Of a stretch of DNA of 64,000 bases, positions 21,601 to 32,246 are shown one piece after another. How positions within the stretch are numbered: the first letter of the stretch is position 1; every line of letters begins with the position of its first letter. Source of the DNA: Campanula takesimana (taxonomy: Eukaryota; Streptophyta; Magnoliopsida; Asterales; Campanulaceae); assembly GCA_026119855.1 (NCBI GenBank), contig JAOWBW010000869.1, positions 248,001 through 312,000 of the forward strand, given 5' to 3'. Under the pieces are notes generated by a model. That model searched no databases, had not been told where the DNA came from, and saw only the letters and a list, made by a program, of their open reading frames with translations. Both the position numbers and the translations under genes were made by a program.

Positions 21601-24600
21601 AAAATTGAAGACGAAACCTAAATCTAGTCTATGTAAAGCAGGTTGCTTAATTGGTGCTGCCAAAGATTGTAATAAGGTTTGAAAAACAAATTTTAGCTCT
21701 TGGTTTGTTATATTAACATTTTGGTTTCTTCACTCATAATTGCAGAATCTCCAAAGTATCCAAAAGCAAGAAGCAGCAAAACACTGCAATTGCACAATAA
21801 CTGAAGTTGAAAACACATTGGCAAAGTTCACGTGGGCTAGAGATGCTCAGAAGAAACTTGAAAAGTTACAGGCTGAAGGGAAGCCTTTGCCCAAGAACAT
21901 GGCCGAGGTATTATTATTCCATTGCTATTCAGGTCGCTTGCTACTTTATTGTCATTGGGTTGTGACTGTTGTTAGGTACCAGGGTGATAGTTGTAAAAGC
22001 TACTAGTATCATGTTATCTATACTTCTTGACACACGACTATTTTTAAACATGATAGTTGACATTGGTGGATGTAGTAGCGTCAATAAAAAATGGATATTG
22101 TATTGTCTTCATTAGTTATTATACGTTATGGCCTTGCAAATCAAGTAGCATGTGGACTCATGCCTATTAAACTTTTATATATTGTAGGTCCAAAAGTTAA
22201 TGGGGTCAACACCGATGGATGTTGCTAGGTCGAACTTGGCCAAGAGCGGGCAAATAAGTAGAAATGCACCCTGTCCTTGTGGATCCAAAAAGAGATACAA
22301 ATGGTACTTACATTTCTCATTACTCATTGGAACTAGTTCGAAAACATCTCAAGGTTTTATTTCACTTTCCAACCATCATATTGGAACTAGTTCGAAAACA
22401 TCTCAAGAGGAGCAGAAACAATCATACGTGGGATGGTTAATTCTCTTGGATATCAGTAATTCAATATTATTAACTGTTAATAGTTATATCTTTATACATA
22501 GGCAACTAGTACTCTCGTAATAATACTTGGATGAAGGTATTAATAGCAACTATTGTATGGCATGACATATACTCCCTCCGACCCAAAATGATCTTCTCAT
22601 TTGACTATTCAAACTTTTTAAGGATATGAACACTTGCTTCACTAGTTATATTGTATTTATGCACATTTAAGCTCAAATTGTAGAAATGGGATGAACTTTT
22701 TGAGACAATAAAAAATAGCAAATGATAAGATCATTTCGGGACAGAGGGAGTATAACCCTAAGCACTGAAGCACTTCACACGTAATGAAATAACTATAGTA
22801 AGTGTCTAGAGTCTACCAGGGTTGCAGGATTCGCTCCCCATGGCCTCGAACTGCGTATTGATTCGCAGGTATCAATTCGTGATTCGATACCGAATCGATA
22901 CGATGTAGTTCGCGAATCGTGATCTTCGATTCGTGTACCGATACCTTGAAAAATCTTTTATAATTCACAATTAATGTCCTCTAAAATTGAAAAGCCACTG
23001 TTGCAATAAATAATTGCTGTACATGAATTAGTGACAGATTTTCAAGGAAAACACAAACGGCTCTAGAATTGAAAAGCCACAACGTTCGTTAAATTCGCAA
23101 TTAATGTTTCGTTTGGGTGTTTCTTTCAGTGATGTAACAGAACGTTAAAATGCTGATTTTCAGTGAAAAGTAAGTTTATTATCATTAGCACATTTTTAAT
23201 AATTATTTAAACTAAACGTACTAATATTGCGAATTCGCGAATCGCAATAGTTGTAATACTCTACAAATCGGATTCCATGGGTTTAGCGAATCGTGAATTC
23301 GTTGCAACCCTGGAGTCTACCAGCTCACTTTCTTTTGTACTCGAAAGGACTTATAATGCCCGATGTCTAATGAAATTAGATTAAAGTAAAAGAGAATACA
23401 AAAAGATGAATGGAAATCTCATATATTTAGAGCTAAAGGAAGAAAAAAGTACACAGAATAAGACAAACTAGAAAAGCAAAGCAATCTAGTCACGCCATCC
23501 AAATGCATCAAAGGAAAACGAATGCCCAACACTCCCACAATTAGGTAGCATTAACATCTCTCAAAAAGCCTCTATCATGCCATTGAAGAAAAGACAACCT
23601 AGAATAAATAGACGTAGAACTCACTTAGGCCATATGATACTTGAGTCTGGAGAATTCTTCTGGTTCGGCCTATGCTTTTGCAACATGTCATTAGTGTTCA
23701 GCTAATTAAGAACCAAAAGCGGAGTCCTCTTCATCTAGTAATCCAAATTACTCCGCAAATTGAAGGTGTTTGCCTGGTCTATTGTGCTAAAAATGTTGAA
23801 CAATCATGATCGGCTTCAAAGGCTTTGACCCACTAAAGCCAATTCCTTGTATATTTTATTATCTCCACACATTCATGACGTATGCAGGGTTTATTGTACT
23901 TAGTTCCTTGAAAATGTGGCACCTTTTTCTTTAATTTTTAATTGCCTGGTACTTTTGGTGGTCTTTATATGGTATCTAAGGTGTGTTTTCTGAAATCAGT
24001 TAAGGTCTTATTCTCGATTAGCTACAATAAATTCTGCGTAAGGACGCCAAGATCTATGGTAGTGTGTGTTTTTTGGTGCTTAGTGGTGCATTTGTAATGA
24101 AAGGAATGATCAGATCTTCCAACCAGACACTCTGGATTCCCCTTCTGAGGAAGAGAGTTTATTTTCGTTAGCTTGGGGTTGTTGAAGATTGCCTTTGTTA
24201 CATTTTTTGAGAGACTAGAGTGCTGGTCTCACTAGTTTTCCTTTGTTCTTTCTTGTGCTTGTTTCTTTTGAAATAATACAGTATTTCATTAATCAAAAGA
24301 ACAAGGAACTTGTGAAAATATATAATTAAATGGCCCACGACATAAAAATGTAATGGGTATTTTGGTACATCACAAATTTTGCATTACTTCTTATGCTCAG
24401 CGTTGCTGCCTATTATCATCTTAGTGGTCTCGTCTGAATTGTTTGTAAATTCCATTCTTACTAATGCTTTCTTCTTTATCGAACTCTTATATACTCCCTC
24501 CGTCCCTTCATTTTAAGGGACGTTCTAAAAATCTTTACTTTTTATACTACCTCCGTCCCAGAGTAAGTGTCCACCTTTTTTGCATGTTAGCACGAAGGAA

Positions 24601-26488
24601 CTTTGAGCTATAATTTTAGGTTGATTTAATTATCATAATGAATATATAAAACTTGTTTCTTAGACACCATTATATATACTATCAATAACAATTTTTAAAT
24701 TTTCATTAAGATAATTAAATCAACCTAAAGTTATTGCTCAAAGTTCCTTCGTGCTAACATGCAAAAAAGGTGGACACTTACTCTGGGACGGAGGGAGTAC
24801 AATTTAGTGGCAAAGATTCATAATATTCTTGTAATCCTCTTTCCAAACATTTATTTTAGCGAGTGTAAAGAGACTATTGAAAAAATTTGGTAAAAAAATA
24901 TTGGACAGATTTTTTGTTTTCCTTTCAAAAAAGACATTCATTTTGGGACAAAAATTTCTTGAAAATGGACATTCATTTAGGGACAAGGGAGTACTAATCT
25001 TAGTTTCCCTAGTGTATTGCCTGTATCAGTATTGGTGGATGTTGTATTGGTGATTCGGGTATTATTGGTTTATTTGCCTTGTAAGGGTTCATTGTTCCGG
25101 CTTAGTTCTGAAAGTCCTTAACCGAATTCTTAGAGCACTGACAAACAAGCACTTCTCTACTGAGAACTATAAGTATTACCCCCCTATTTCACAACATTAA
25201 GCTTTTCTTATCCTTGTTGATTTACTATATTTGCTACACAACAGTTACCATTCCGTTCCATTTGTTTTACAAATGTAGTTCATTGAAAATATAAATATCA
25301 TGGAAAGCAATCGTGATTCTTTTCAGACAGCTTGGGGCTTAGTGATTGCTTGGTTTATTTGCCTGCTAAAAGGATTCAATTTTAAGTGAGTGGAACAATC
25401 AGGCTTGTAGCTTGTGTCCTAAATTTGTTTTAGCTTAGTTCTGAAAATCCTTAACTAATGCTCAGATCACTGGCAAATCAAGCACTTCTCTACCCAAGAA
25501 CTGTGATTGACCAAACGAGTGCTTGGTGCTGATTAACATAGCTCACCAAAGACGAGAATTGAGTCCCTGAGTGGTCTCTAAGGGGGTTAGCATATAGTAC
25601 GCTCCATATTTTCTTTGCCATCTGGAGTAGGATTGTTCAAATGATATTCATATATCGTACATTAGAAAAGGTTCCGTGGTGAATTCTATAGAATTATTAT
25701 GTGGGTTTATCTGTGCAGTCCCCCTGCCTTAATCTGTGAATTAATAGGTTTTAGGGTCTGAGATATTTGGTCCTTAGAAGCGGATTGTTTGGATTGTAAA
25801 AGTTATCATTGGTTCTTGCAAAGGGGTAGTAAAAAGGCTAAATGTTATTTATTGTGCACGTGTGAGTATGGATGGAATCTATATGTTTGAAAATTAAGCC
25901 TCAATCATAGCACTTGTATAAACACAAGAAAAGTTTCCGTGAAATGAAATACTCTCTCCGTCCCAAAGTAAATTGTCCAGCTTTAATTTTTAGTCTGTCC
26001 AACAGAGTAAGTGTCCCCTTCCTAAAATGGCAAAGAATCCTTACTATTCCTCTCACTCATTCTCTCTCTTACTTTACTTTTATTCTCACAACATCAATCA
26101 ACGTACTATTCCCTACCTCACCTTGTCTCTCTTACCTCACTTTTCATACAACACTTACATCACTTCCACCATTTGTTAATCTCCATGCAAATGGAAGGGT
26201 GGACACTGGGACGGAGGGAGTATTTTTTTTTTTAAATTTATTTTATGTTTGTCAGATTGGTAGGCAACATTATTGGACCCCCACCCGGGCCCGGCCCTCT
26301 TTTTTTTTTTCTTCCCCCCCCCCCCCCCCCCCCCCCCCAATGTGCAGCTGTTTAATGTTTCCAAAACAAGTCTGTTTGAGAAATTGGTCAATTTGACACG
26401 AATATATAGGGATCAAAGCTCATAGTTGCTGATCAGCTTATTATTACTGTCCTTACTTTTGTTATGAAGGTGCTGTGGAAAGGCTTGA
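18682..26488 (+). CDS. SEC-C zinc-motif protein, probably mitochondrial
   Basis: Five exons: 18682-18886, 19657-19805, 21746-21907, 22188-22303 and 26470-26488. All are GT-AG with compatible phases, giving 216 residues. The N-terminus (MAHRRLIFTALHSDTG, basic and hydroxylated, no acids in the first 13 residues) looks like a mitochondrial presequence. The middle is conserved in plant homologues: STSWMNKIKGVF, FADQLKNARKLGTFKQYM, ADAFEKQESVLRYLGGLDP, NTLAKFTWARDAQKKLEKLQ, VQKLMGSTPMDVARSNLAK. It ends in a SEC-C zinc motif, CPCGSKKRYKWCC. The last two cysteines are supplied by a 19-nt terminal exon (codons TGC TGT GGA AAG GCT TGA) after a 4.2-kb intron, which is the best reason for that exon call. 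Function of the plant protein is unknown to me; a ribosome- or import-linked role would be a guess. Confidence 0.88.
19029..19194. mobile_element. Stowaway-type MITE in intron 1 of the SEC-C gene
   Basis: Ends CTCATTTGGTCCCAAAATG and CAATTTTGGGATGGAGGGAG; 166 bp, TA at both sides. Same subgroup as 22572-22750. Confidence 0.75.
20222..21443. mobile_element. MULE-like element in intron 2 of the SEC-C gene
   Basis: Element 20231-21434 (1,204 bp) with a perfect 9-bp target duplication, TTTTAGTTA, at 20222-20230 and 21435-21443. Long inverted repeats start GGAAAAAATGCAAAAAAAGT on the left and are complemented on the right (TACTTTTTTTGCATTTTCTC). The interior is GC-richer than its surroundings. 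It contains a frame reading SDITALIRLSKTLKSILDS and PFEYFLDDECYEI (about 20789-20892), which looks like captured coding sequence of a family I do not recognise. No transposase. Confidence 0.88.
22322..22407 (+). repeat. 25-bp direct repeat after SEC-C exon 4
   Basis: TGGAACTAGTTCGAAAACAT occurs near 22328 and again near 22382, shortly after the donor site of exon 4. Local intronic duplication with no known role. Confidence 0.6.
22572..22750. mobile_element. Stowaway-type MITE in intron 4 of the SEC-C gene
   Basis: Ends CTCCCTCCGACCCAAAATGA and TCATTTCGGGACAGAGGGAG; 179 bp; TA duplications. Nearly the same length and sequence as 28984-29161 and 42014-42191. Confidence 0.88.
22809..23320. mobile_element. 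Non-autonomous hAT element in SEC-C intron 4
   Basis: Element 22817-23312 (496 bp), flanked by an exact 8-bp duplication, GAGTCTAC (22809-22816 and 23313-23320). Terminal repeat CAGGGTTGCA with the complementary TGCAACCCTG at the right. The left third is rich in GAATCG/GATTCG words (TTCGCGAATCGTGATCTTCG), and the right end repeats them in inverted order. Confidence 0.85.
23321..24493. other. Intronic sequence without recognisable features
   Basis: Part of SEC-C intron 4. Both strands were read; no exon, RNA gene or element boundary was found. Confidence 0.5.
24494..24991. mobile_element. Stowaway-type MITE pair, outer element
   Basis: Outer ends CTCCCTCCGTCCCTTCATTT and CATTTAGGGACAAGGGAG. 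It was interrupted by a full second MITE (24547-24797). Confidence 0.75.
24547..24797. mobile_element. Inner Stowaway-type MITE
   Basis: Ends CTACCTCCGTCCCAGAGTAA and TTACTCTGGGACGGAGGGAG with TA either side. The two arms are complementary for most of the 251 bp, so the transcript would fold as one long hairpin. Confidence 0.88.
24992..25951. other. Intronic sequence without recognisable features
   Basis: Further part of SEC-C intron 4. Short duplicated phrases (for example TAGTTCTGAAA(A/G)TCCTTAAC near 25105 and 25437) hint at an old local duplication. No coding potential seen. Confidence 0.45.
25952..26220. mobile_element. Stowaway-type MITE in intron 4 of the SEC-C gene
   Basis: Ends CTCTCTCCGTCCCAAAGTAA and ACACTGGGACGGAGGGAG with TA. 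Subgroup with an ACTCATTCTCTCTC interior. Confidence 0.85.
26313..26338. repeat. Poly-C tract in intron 4 of the SEC-C gene
   Basis: About 26 consecutive C residues between T-rich sequence and the last exon. Homopolymers of this length are error-prone in assemblies, so the exact length is uncertain. Confidence 0.8.
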
Positions 26489-27185
26489 AGATGTTGAAGC
26501 CTTCAATGGATGAAACACTAGAAAGAAAGTGAATAAATTTACGCGTGTCTGGAGATTCAAATGGCGGACAAATTCATAGTTCCAACATTTAGCAGGAGCG
26601 TTGTTCTTTTTCGGGTTTTAGTTTTTTTGTTTTGTTTTGTTTTAGATGGTTGTTATTTCTGTTGGTGTAACTTAAACATACCATTCAATAATTTGATTTC
26701 TATATGTTTTTTTTTTGTTGGTACATTCATGGTTCATCTATCAATACACATAGTTGTTTCTTACTGTGTAATGTCTCTACCCATTTCAGTATTCAAAGAG
26801 TGTACTTGTATACATATATACACGTACATATACATACCGAAGCAATTTTATCAAGTCTTTTTGTGAATATGCACTTGATAAAGTTTTACTCCCTCCCTCC
26901 GTCCGTCCCAAAATGAATATCAAGAAAGTTGTACGACAGACAGATATCATCTTACTGGCACTTGCAAAGATTTAAGATGAACAGATCATACCATACCTAA
27001 ATCACAAAACTTACACACTTGCAAAGATTCAAGATGAAAAGATCATACATTAATCACAAAACTAAGATGTTAACCCGAAATCATTCTGTTTTACAGTATA
27101 TCGCTCAACACATCAGAATATAGAAATGGTAACTTACACGACTTCTTTCTCCCGGGTAAGAAAAAAATCAAAATAATACACTACA
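26489..27185. other. Region between the SEC-C gene and the MULE element
   Basis: Holds the 3' UTR of the SEC-C gene, a single MITE end near 26890 (CTCCCTCCCTCCGTCCGTCC) without its partner, and a short direct duplication (ACTTGCAAAGATT(T/C)AAGATGA near 26962 and 27015). No gene. Confidence 0.45.
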
Positions 27186-27956
27186 GTCTACCATAGAGTA
27201 AACTACTTTTCCGCCCCTCGTACTATGGCCCCAACATCAATTTGACACTCGTACTATTGAAACAACAAATGTATGATGCGTACTATAGTTTTATTAGCAA
27301 AATTAACCAATTTACTATTCAGTCGTTAACTTTTTTTAAAACACGTTATTTTTTTAACGAGCATTAATTTATAACTAACTTTTGTTATCTCCATCAAAAC
27401 CAAATCGCATATGTAAAAATCGAATTCCGACTTCGTTAACCGTTGGATCGTCGTGAAACTTCTGGGCTTTGGTCGCATCCCCTAGGCGCACATGATGACC
27501 GTTGGGATCTTCCAAATAATTGCCGGAGAGGGAGAAATGGCCGGCGGCGAAAACTGGCGAAAATCTCCAAAAATTCGCTATATTAAAAATCAAATTCCCG
27601 CTTCATTAACCGTTGGATCGTCGTCAAATTTCTGGGGTATGTTCGCATCACCCAGGCGCTCATATTGACCGTTGGGATCAGTAAAATAATCAGCGGTGAC
27701 GGAGATATGGCCGACGGCGCAAATCCGGCGAAAAACTCAAAAATCGCCCCAAAAGTTAGTTTTGTTAAAATAAATTAATGCCCGTTAAAAAAATAATGTT
27801 CGTTAAAAAAAGTTAACAAATGAATAGTAAATTGGTTAATTTTGCTAATAAAACTATAGTACGCATTATACATTTGTTGTTTCAATAGTACGAGTGTCAA
27901 ATTGATGTTGGGGCCATAGTACGAGGGGCGGAAAAGGAGTTTACTCGTCTACCATA
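27186..27956. mobile_element. MULE-like element with duplicated core
   Basis: Element 27196-27946 (751 bp). A 9-10-bp target duplication, GTCTACCATA, is present at 27186-27195 and 27947-27956. Inverted repeats of about 170 bp start GAGTAAACTACTTTTCCGCC. Inside, a block of about 150 bp occurs twice in tandem (27427-27588 and 27598-27750), marked by TTAACCGTTGGATCGTCGT and GGCGAAAA words. Base composition of the core is GC-richer than the surroundings. No transposase and no protein recognised. Confidence 0.85.
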
Positions 27957-28130
27957 CATATCAAAAGTCCAACCTTTAGAATCAATATCGCCAACCTTGT
28001 AATAGTCCGGGTGTCATGGCACCTCCAATTAAAAGAATGCGATCCACAAATATTGAAGCCCTCAAACTAATGGTCAGAAGAGCAAGAAGCAACCTTGAAG
28101 TAGTCTCACACTGGAAAACTGCGTGCGCTA

Positions 28131-28231
28131 CCTCCGTCCCAAAATGAATGTCCAAAAAAAATTCAAATTTGCAATTGATCAAGAGCAAATCTGTCTCTTT
28201 TTTTTTGACAATCATTTTGGGACGGAGGCAG
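28131..28231. mobile_element. Short Stowaway-type MITE in the methyltransferase 3' flank
   Basis: 101 bp, ends CCTCCGTCCCAAAATGAATG and TCATTTTGGGACGGAGGCAG, TA duplications. Lies about 50 bp past the stop codon at 28283, so probably within the 3' UTR. Confidence 0.8.
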
Positions 28232-28282
28232 TACAAAATAATCAGGCTCAAGGAGTTTAAGTCTGTAGAAGTAGTGAAGTAC

Positions 28283-30220
28283 TCAAGTCTTGAATCGCCT
28301 AAATTCAAACCAAATCTCATAGTGATTGAAAAGTAAACTATCATGAGTGTGCTTCCCAAGATATTCGAGCCCTAAGCCTTTTAGCCTCTTTGTACATTCC
28401 TCTCCTCCCAAACGTGAACAAAACTTTATATTATGCGACACAAATATTCTCCCTTCTAAAGGTTTCAATTTACCCGTAAGCCTCTCCAATCCAACCCATA
28501 CAAGCTTATCAGGCATATGTAGAAAAACAGCACTTGCATATATCAAATCATACATGACCGCAGATCCAAACTTACTAAAATCCATATCTTCTCCTCTTAC
28601 AATTAATGGGCGTTTACTTAGTAGACCTTGTGCAGGCAGTTCATACCTAAATGCAGCCATGAGAGAGAGCTCATCTCTCTCTAGACAGTGAAAGTGTTCT
28701 GGACTCAAGTAGCGAATAAAATGCAAGCCGACACGGAGGGTCCCACACCCAATCTCGAGCACCCGAGAGTTTGGTGCTAGATGAGCAGATTCTGCTAGGA
28801 ATTCAAATACGTCACGGCCTCCGGCCCAGGGCTCACCATAGTTGCTGTGGTGCTCTTCCACAAGGAGTTCACCAGGGCATGGTAAAGCAGTGTGATTATT
28901 TGCAGCCTCTCCTTCATAATGTGATATACCCTTGTACCTGAAAATGGAGAAGAATTCAATCATTCATTTATATGATTGTTTTACTCCCTCCGTCCCAAAA
29001 TGATCTTCCATTTGACAGTTCAAACTTTTTAAACATATGAACACTTGCTTCACTAGTCATGTTTTGTTTATGCACTTGTAAGCTTAAATTGTAGAAATGG
29101 GAATAATTTTTTGGGACAATGAGGAATGGTAAATGAGAATATCATTTTGGGACAGAGGGAGTATAATAAAAGTAGAAAAATAAGTTTCAGAAAGTGCAAT
29201 CTCAACCAGAGAAAGAAGGGGTTGATCCCTACTTATGAATATATGAGCATCTACAGATATTAAATGTGCTTTGCTTCAACAGTTGAGAACGTTATTCCTG
29301 TTTAAATAGCTAGATGTTTACGTCCCACTCTACCCACCTTCCCAAAGAAGCCATTGAAACTTTTCCCATTCATCAATTACCGTAGATTTTAAGCATTCGA
29401 ACTAGTAAGATCGAATGGTTCGAGCAGTGTGGGATAAAAAAGGATTCCTTTTGAAGATTGCATAGCTGTTACTTCCCCAAAGATTTCCGAAAATAGAATA
29501 ATAAACCATAAATAAATAGCCATCCGATGCAAATTTGACTGAACAAAAGGAGGGTCGGAATATGATAGGTGATAAAAGGTAAGTAAAAACAAATAAGTCT
29601 ACCCGCATTTTACATGCAGTATAACATACTTCTACTCAAGTAAATTCAACCCTATCTTTTATACTCCATCCGTCTCAATATGATAGTCCCGTTTGACTTT
29701 TCTAACATTTTAAGGTTAGATTATAAGTTTTGGAAATTCAATGGCCCTGAAGCCTTCATTTTGGAGATAGGACTAACTTTCTATCACAAGCAAAAGGGGG
29801 AAATGGGACTATCATTTTGGGGAAGAGGGGGTATGTAAACCTTGCTTAGGTCTAGGAAACTATCATCGAACTTTCTTTATTGTTCATGGAAATGGAAGTA
29901 GAAACCATCCAATAATAGGCAAATGCCTAAATCATTGAGGATCAACTACCAAATCCAATGCAGAATAAATTTCGATTTTACGAAATCGACGAACTAAAAA
30001 GGAAATAAAATATAAATAAATAGCAATCCAATGCAAAATTCCTGGCCTGCGCGCACACACATATGGAGGGAATGTACAATGAATCAAAACAAAAACAGAT
30101 ATCTTCAAGCAATTAGGATTAGGATTCAAATCAAGCCACCGAAGCTTTAAGATTGATTGCTTCAATCGAAAACAAAATCAGTGGAAAATGGACTTAATTA
30201 AAAGCACAAATCACATAAAC

Positions 30221-30266
<46 letters not shown>

Positions 30267-30594
30267 ACTGGATCAAATCCTGAAGCTGCTGCGCACGAGT
30301 GCGAGGGTTAATGCCTTTCCGAAGAACATTATCTTGCATATGGAGTCCATTAGCTTCGATCTGAGACTTTACCCACTCCACATCTTCAGCGGTAGTTGAG
30401 ATCCGCTCTCCTCTGTTCGTCACAGCCACCGCGGCACCGGTGGTGGTGGTGGGGATGGGTGTGGTCGTATTTGGGCAATAACAGGAAGATAGGGAGGAAA
30501 CGAGAAAGAAGAGGAAGATAGCTGCGCCGGCGCCGGAGAGAACGAGTACCGGTACGGACACCACCACCCCTCTTGATGGCGGGGCCATATACAT
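28283..30594 (-). CDS. Membrane-anchored SAM-dependent methyltransferase
   Basis: Two exons: 30269-30594 and 28283-28937, joined in phase (CA|G); about 326 residues. Start ATG 30594 (MYMAPPSRG); a second ATG at 30588 is also possible. Residues 9-35 are a hydrophobic segment (VVVSVPVLVLSGAGAAIFLF) followed by a Thr-rich linker, so it looks like a single-pass signal anchor with a lumenal enzyme domain; this is inference. The catalytic domain starts at HYEGEAANNH. SAM-binding motif I is RVLEIGCGTLRVGLHFIRYL, and HCLERDE looks like the acidic loop after strand 2. YDLIYASAVFLHM corresponds to strand 4. Plants have homologues annotated only as SAM-dependent methyltransferase superfamily; substrate unknown to me. 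The C-terminus ends RRFKT. The single intron (28938-30268) has two MITEs. Confidence 0.85.
28984..29161. mobile_element. Stowaway-type MITE in the methyltransferase intron
   Basis: Ends CTCCCTCCGTCCCAAAATGA and TCATTTTGGGACAGAGGGAG; TA duplications; 178 bp. Starts only about 45 bp from the acceptor of exon 2. Confidence 0.88.
29664..29831. mobile_element. Second MITE in the methyltransferase intron
   Basis: Ends CTCCATCCGTCTCAATATGA and TCATTTTGGGGAAGAGGGGG with TA; older than its neighbour, judging from mismatched ends. Confidence 0.75.
30224..30264. repeat. (GA)n microsatellite at a splice donor
   Basis: About 20 GA units. Read on the gene strand, the intron begins GTAAC directly followed by (TC)n, so the repeat starts inside the 5' splice-site neighbourhood of the methyltransferase intron. 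Confidence 0.9.
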
Positions 30595-30760
30595 ATGAAT
30601 CTTTAGATTTGCACCGACTCTTTAGACAGGGAGAGTAGCACCGATGAGCGTGCCACTCATCTTCGAACTTCGAACTTGTACTCCCGGACGGTGCATTTAA
30701 TTAAAATGTAATTATATTTTTTTTATTTATTTTTAGTAAAAGTAATGTATAATTAAAGTA

Positions 30761-30893
30761 AGGGTGTTGTTATACACACCCGTAAAACTTATGAATACAC
30801 CCGTAACTGTGCTTTACAGTGTTGTACCATTTAAAATTTCAAGCTACTTACGGGTTTATTAATAAGTTTTACGGGTGTGTATAACAACACCCT
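30761..30893. mobile_element. Small TIR element with 30-bp perfect ends
   Basis: 133 bp, ends AGGGTGTTGTTATACACACC and its complement, continuing CGTAAAACTTAT; TA on both sides. The interior again contains CACCCGTAA-type words. Family not the same as the CTCCCTCCGT Stowaways; possibly related to 17758-18161. Confidence 0.75.
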
Positions 30894-31149
30894 TAAAATA
30901 ATACTCTTTCGACCCTTCTATGCCTTCATCTCCGGCAATCCCTCACTCCCTCCCCACTACGGCTCTTCTCCTGTCGGTCAACCCGCAACTTCCACCGACC
31001 TCCCCATTTCATGAGCCTCCGCCACCTCTCTACCGTTGTCACTCCACAACCCAGATCCAAGAAAAACAATTCCCAATCTGATTTTCAAAGGTTCGCCAGT
31101 GGTGGCTGAATCGTAAATAAAGGTTCATCCCCGGTCAAACGAAAAATTA

Positions 31150-31250
31150 ATTATGGTTCAGTCGGGTGTGGCTGAACCATATCGTATGGTTCGGTAGGGC
31201 GTGGCCGAACATCATCATATGGTTCGGTCGGGTGTGGTCGATTTTTTTGA
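31150..31250. repeat. Short minisatellite of about 30-bp units
   Basis: Three imperfect copies of TATGGTTCGGTCGGGTGTGG followed by (C/T)(C/T)GA(A/T)C. On the minus strand this gives repeated PHPTEPYD words in an open frame 31151-31384, which I regard as accidental. Confidence 0.65.
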
Positions 31251-32246
31251 AAAACTCGGCTCTGGTTTGCCGAACCGTGGCATAAGTTTCGGTGGCTGGT
31301 GGCCGAACCCGTAAAATTCAAGTTCCAACTCATAATTTTCAACATTACATGAATTCTTGCCTTGGTTTGGTTCCTCATTGTCAATTAGCCTTCAAAATTG
31401 GAAACAAATTGAAAAGTTTGAAAGGATTTTGAGAAAGATAAAACCTAGGTCGGAAGAACACTAGAGAGTAAATCCAAAACTGATGGGTGTGTGAATACGA
31501 GTGGATTATTGTTTCATTTATGAGGGCCGAAGGGTATAATAAGAAGTTTAATGAGTTTGTTTATTTTTGAGGAGTAAATTTAGCCTAACGGTGTATTCTA
31601 ACCGTGTATTCATGAGTTTTAGGGTGGTCGTTTTAGAACTTCCAACACTTGAAAACGACCTTGTTCAGCACGATTGCAGCAATCAAACCCACAAAAAAGC
31701 AATGAAAGTGACAGCGAAAATCCAAACCCACTATTATTATCAGGTGATTTTCAGTTAAATCCAATTCCAAAAGAATTTAACTTTCTGTACTTGGTTTATC
31801 CTCTTTCTTCCTTTTTACTCCGTTATCGTTGTCCATCTATTCATTTCCATTTTCTGGTGTTTTGTGATTGTGTGTACGAGAGTGTGTTATGTGTTCAATT
31901 TTCAGTCATACAAGTAAAACCCACATTTTATTTTTTCGTTTAGACCCAAATTTCTCCTTTCTCAGGGATTAATCACGATTCTTGAATTGTTAGTGCTATA
32001 AATTTCTTAAAAAATGAAATGAAATTGAGTGGTCATCACTGTACCAATTAAAAGCTTATTTGCTTTCCCTTCTGCAATTCATAGTTTGCAGCTATAGTAC
32101 TGTTTTAGGAGAGCCTACTGCTCTTTTTTCATTTTGCAGATACATTAATATAATATCCAGTTCTGTAAAGTGTCTGAGCTGCTTCTTACAATTGTGGTCT
32201 TTAGTTTAAGTAATTTTTTGATTTTTGGGGAGTTTGGTGTTTGATC

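Larger units (their letters stand above)
30595..32246. promoter_or_regulatory. Bidirectional intergenic region, methyltransferase and PES genes
   Basis: The two genes diverge from this 1.65-kb space, so both promoters must lie in it. It also contains a TIR element (30761-30893), a short minisatellite (31150-31245) and a further AT-rich part (31560-32246) that probably includes the PES 5' UTR. No core promoter motif could be fixed. Confidence 0.5.

Noticed and set aside
25914..26396. 160-aa plus-strand frame
   Set aside because: It runs across a MITE and a poly-C tract; composition is artefactual.
31151..31384. Repeated PHPTEPYD protein frame
   Set aside because: Product of a short minisatellite in a promoter region; no start context or homologue known to me.
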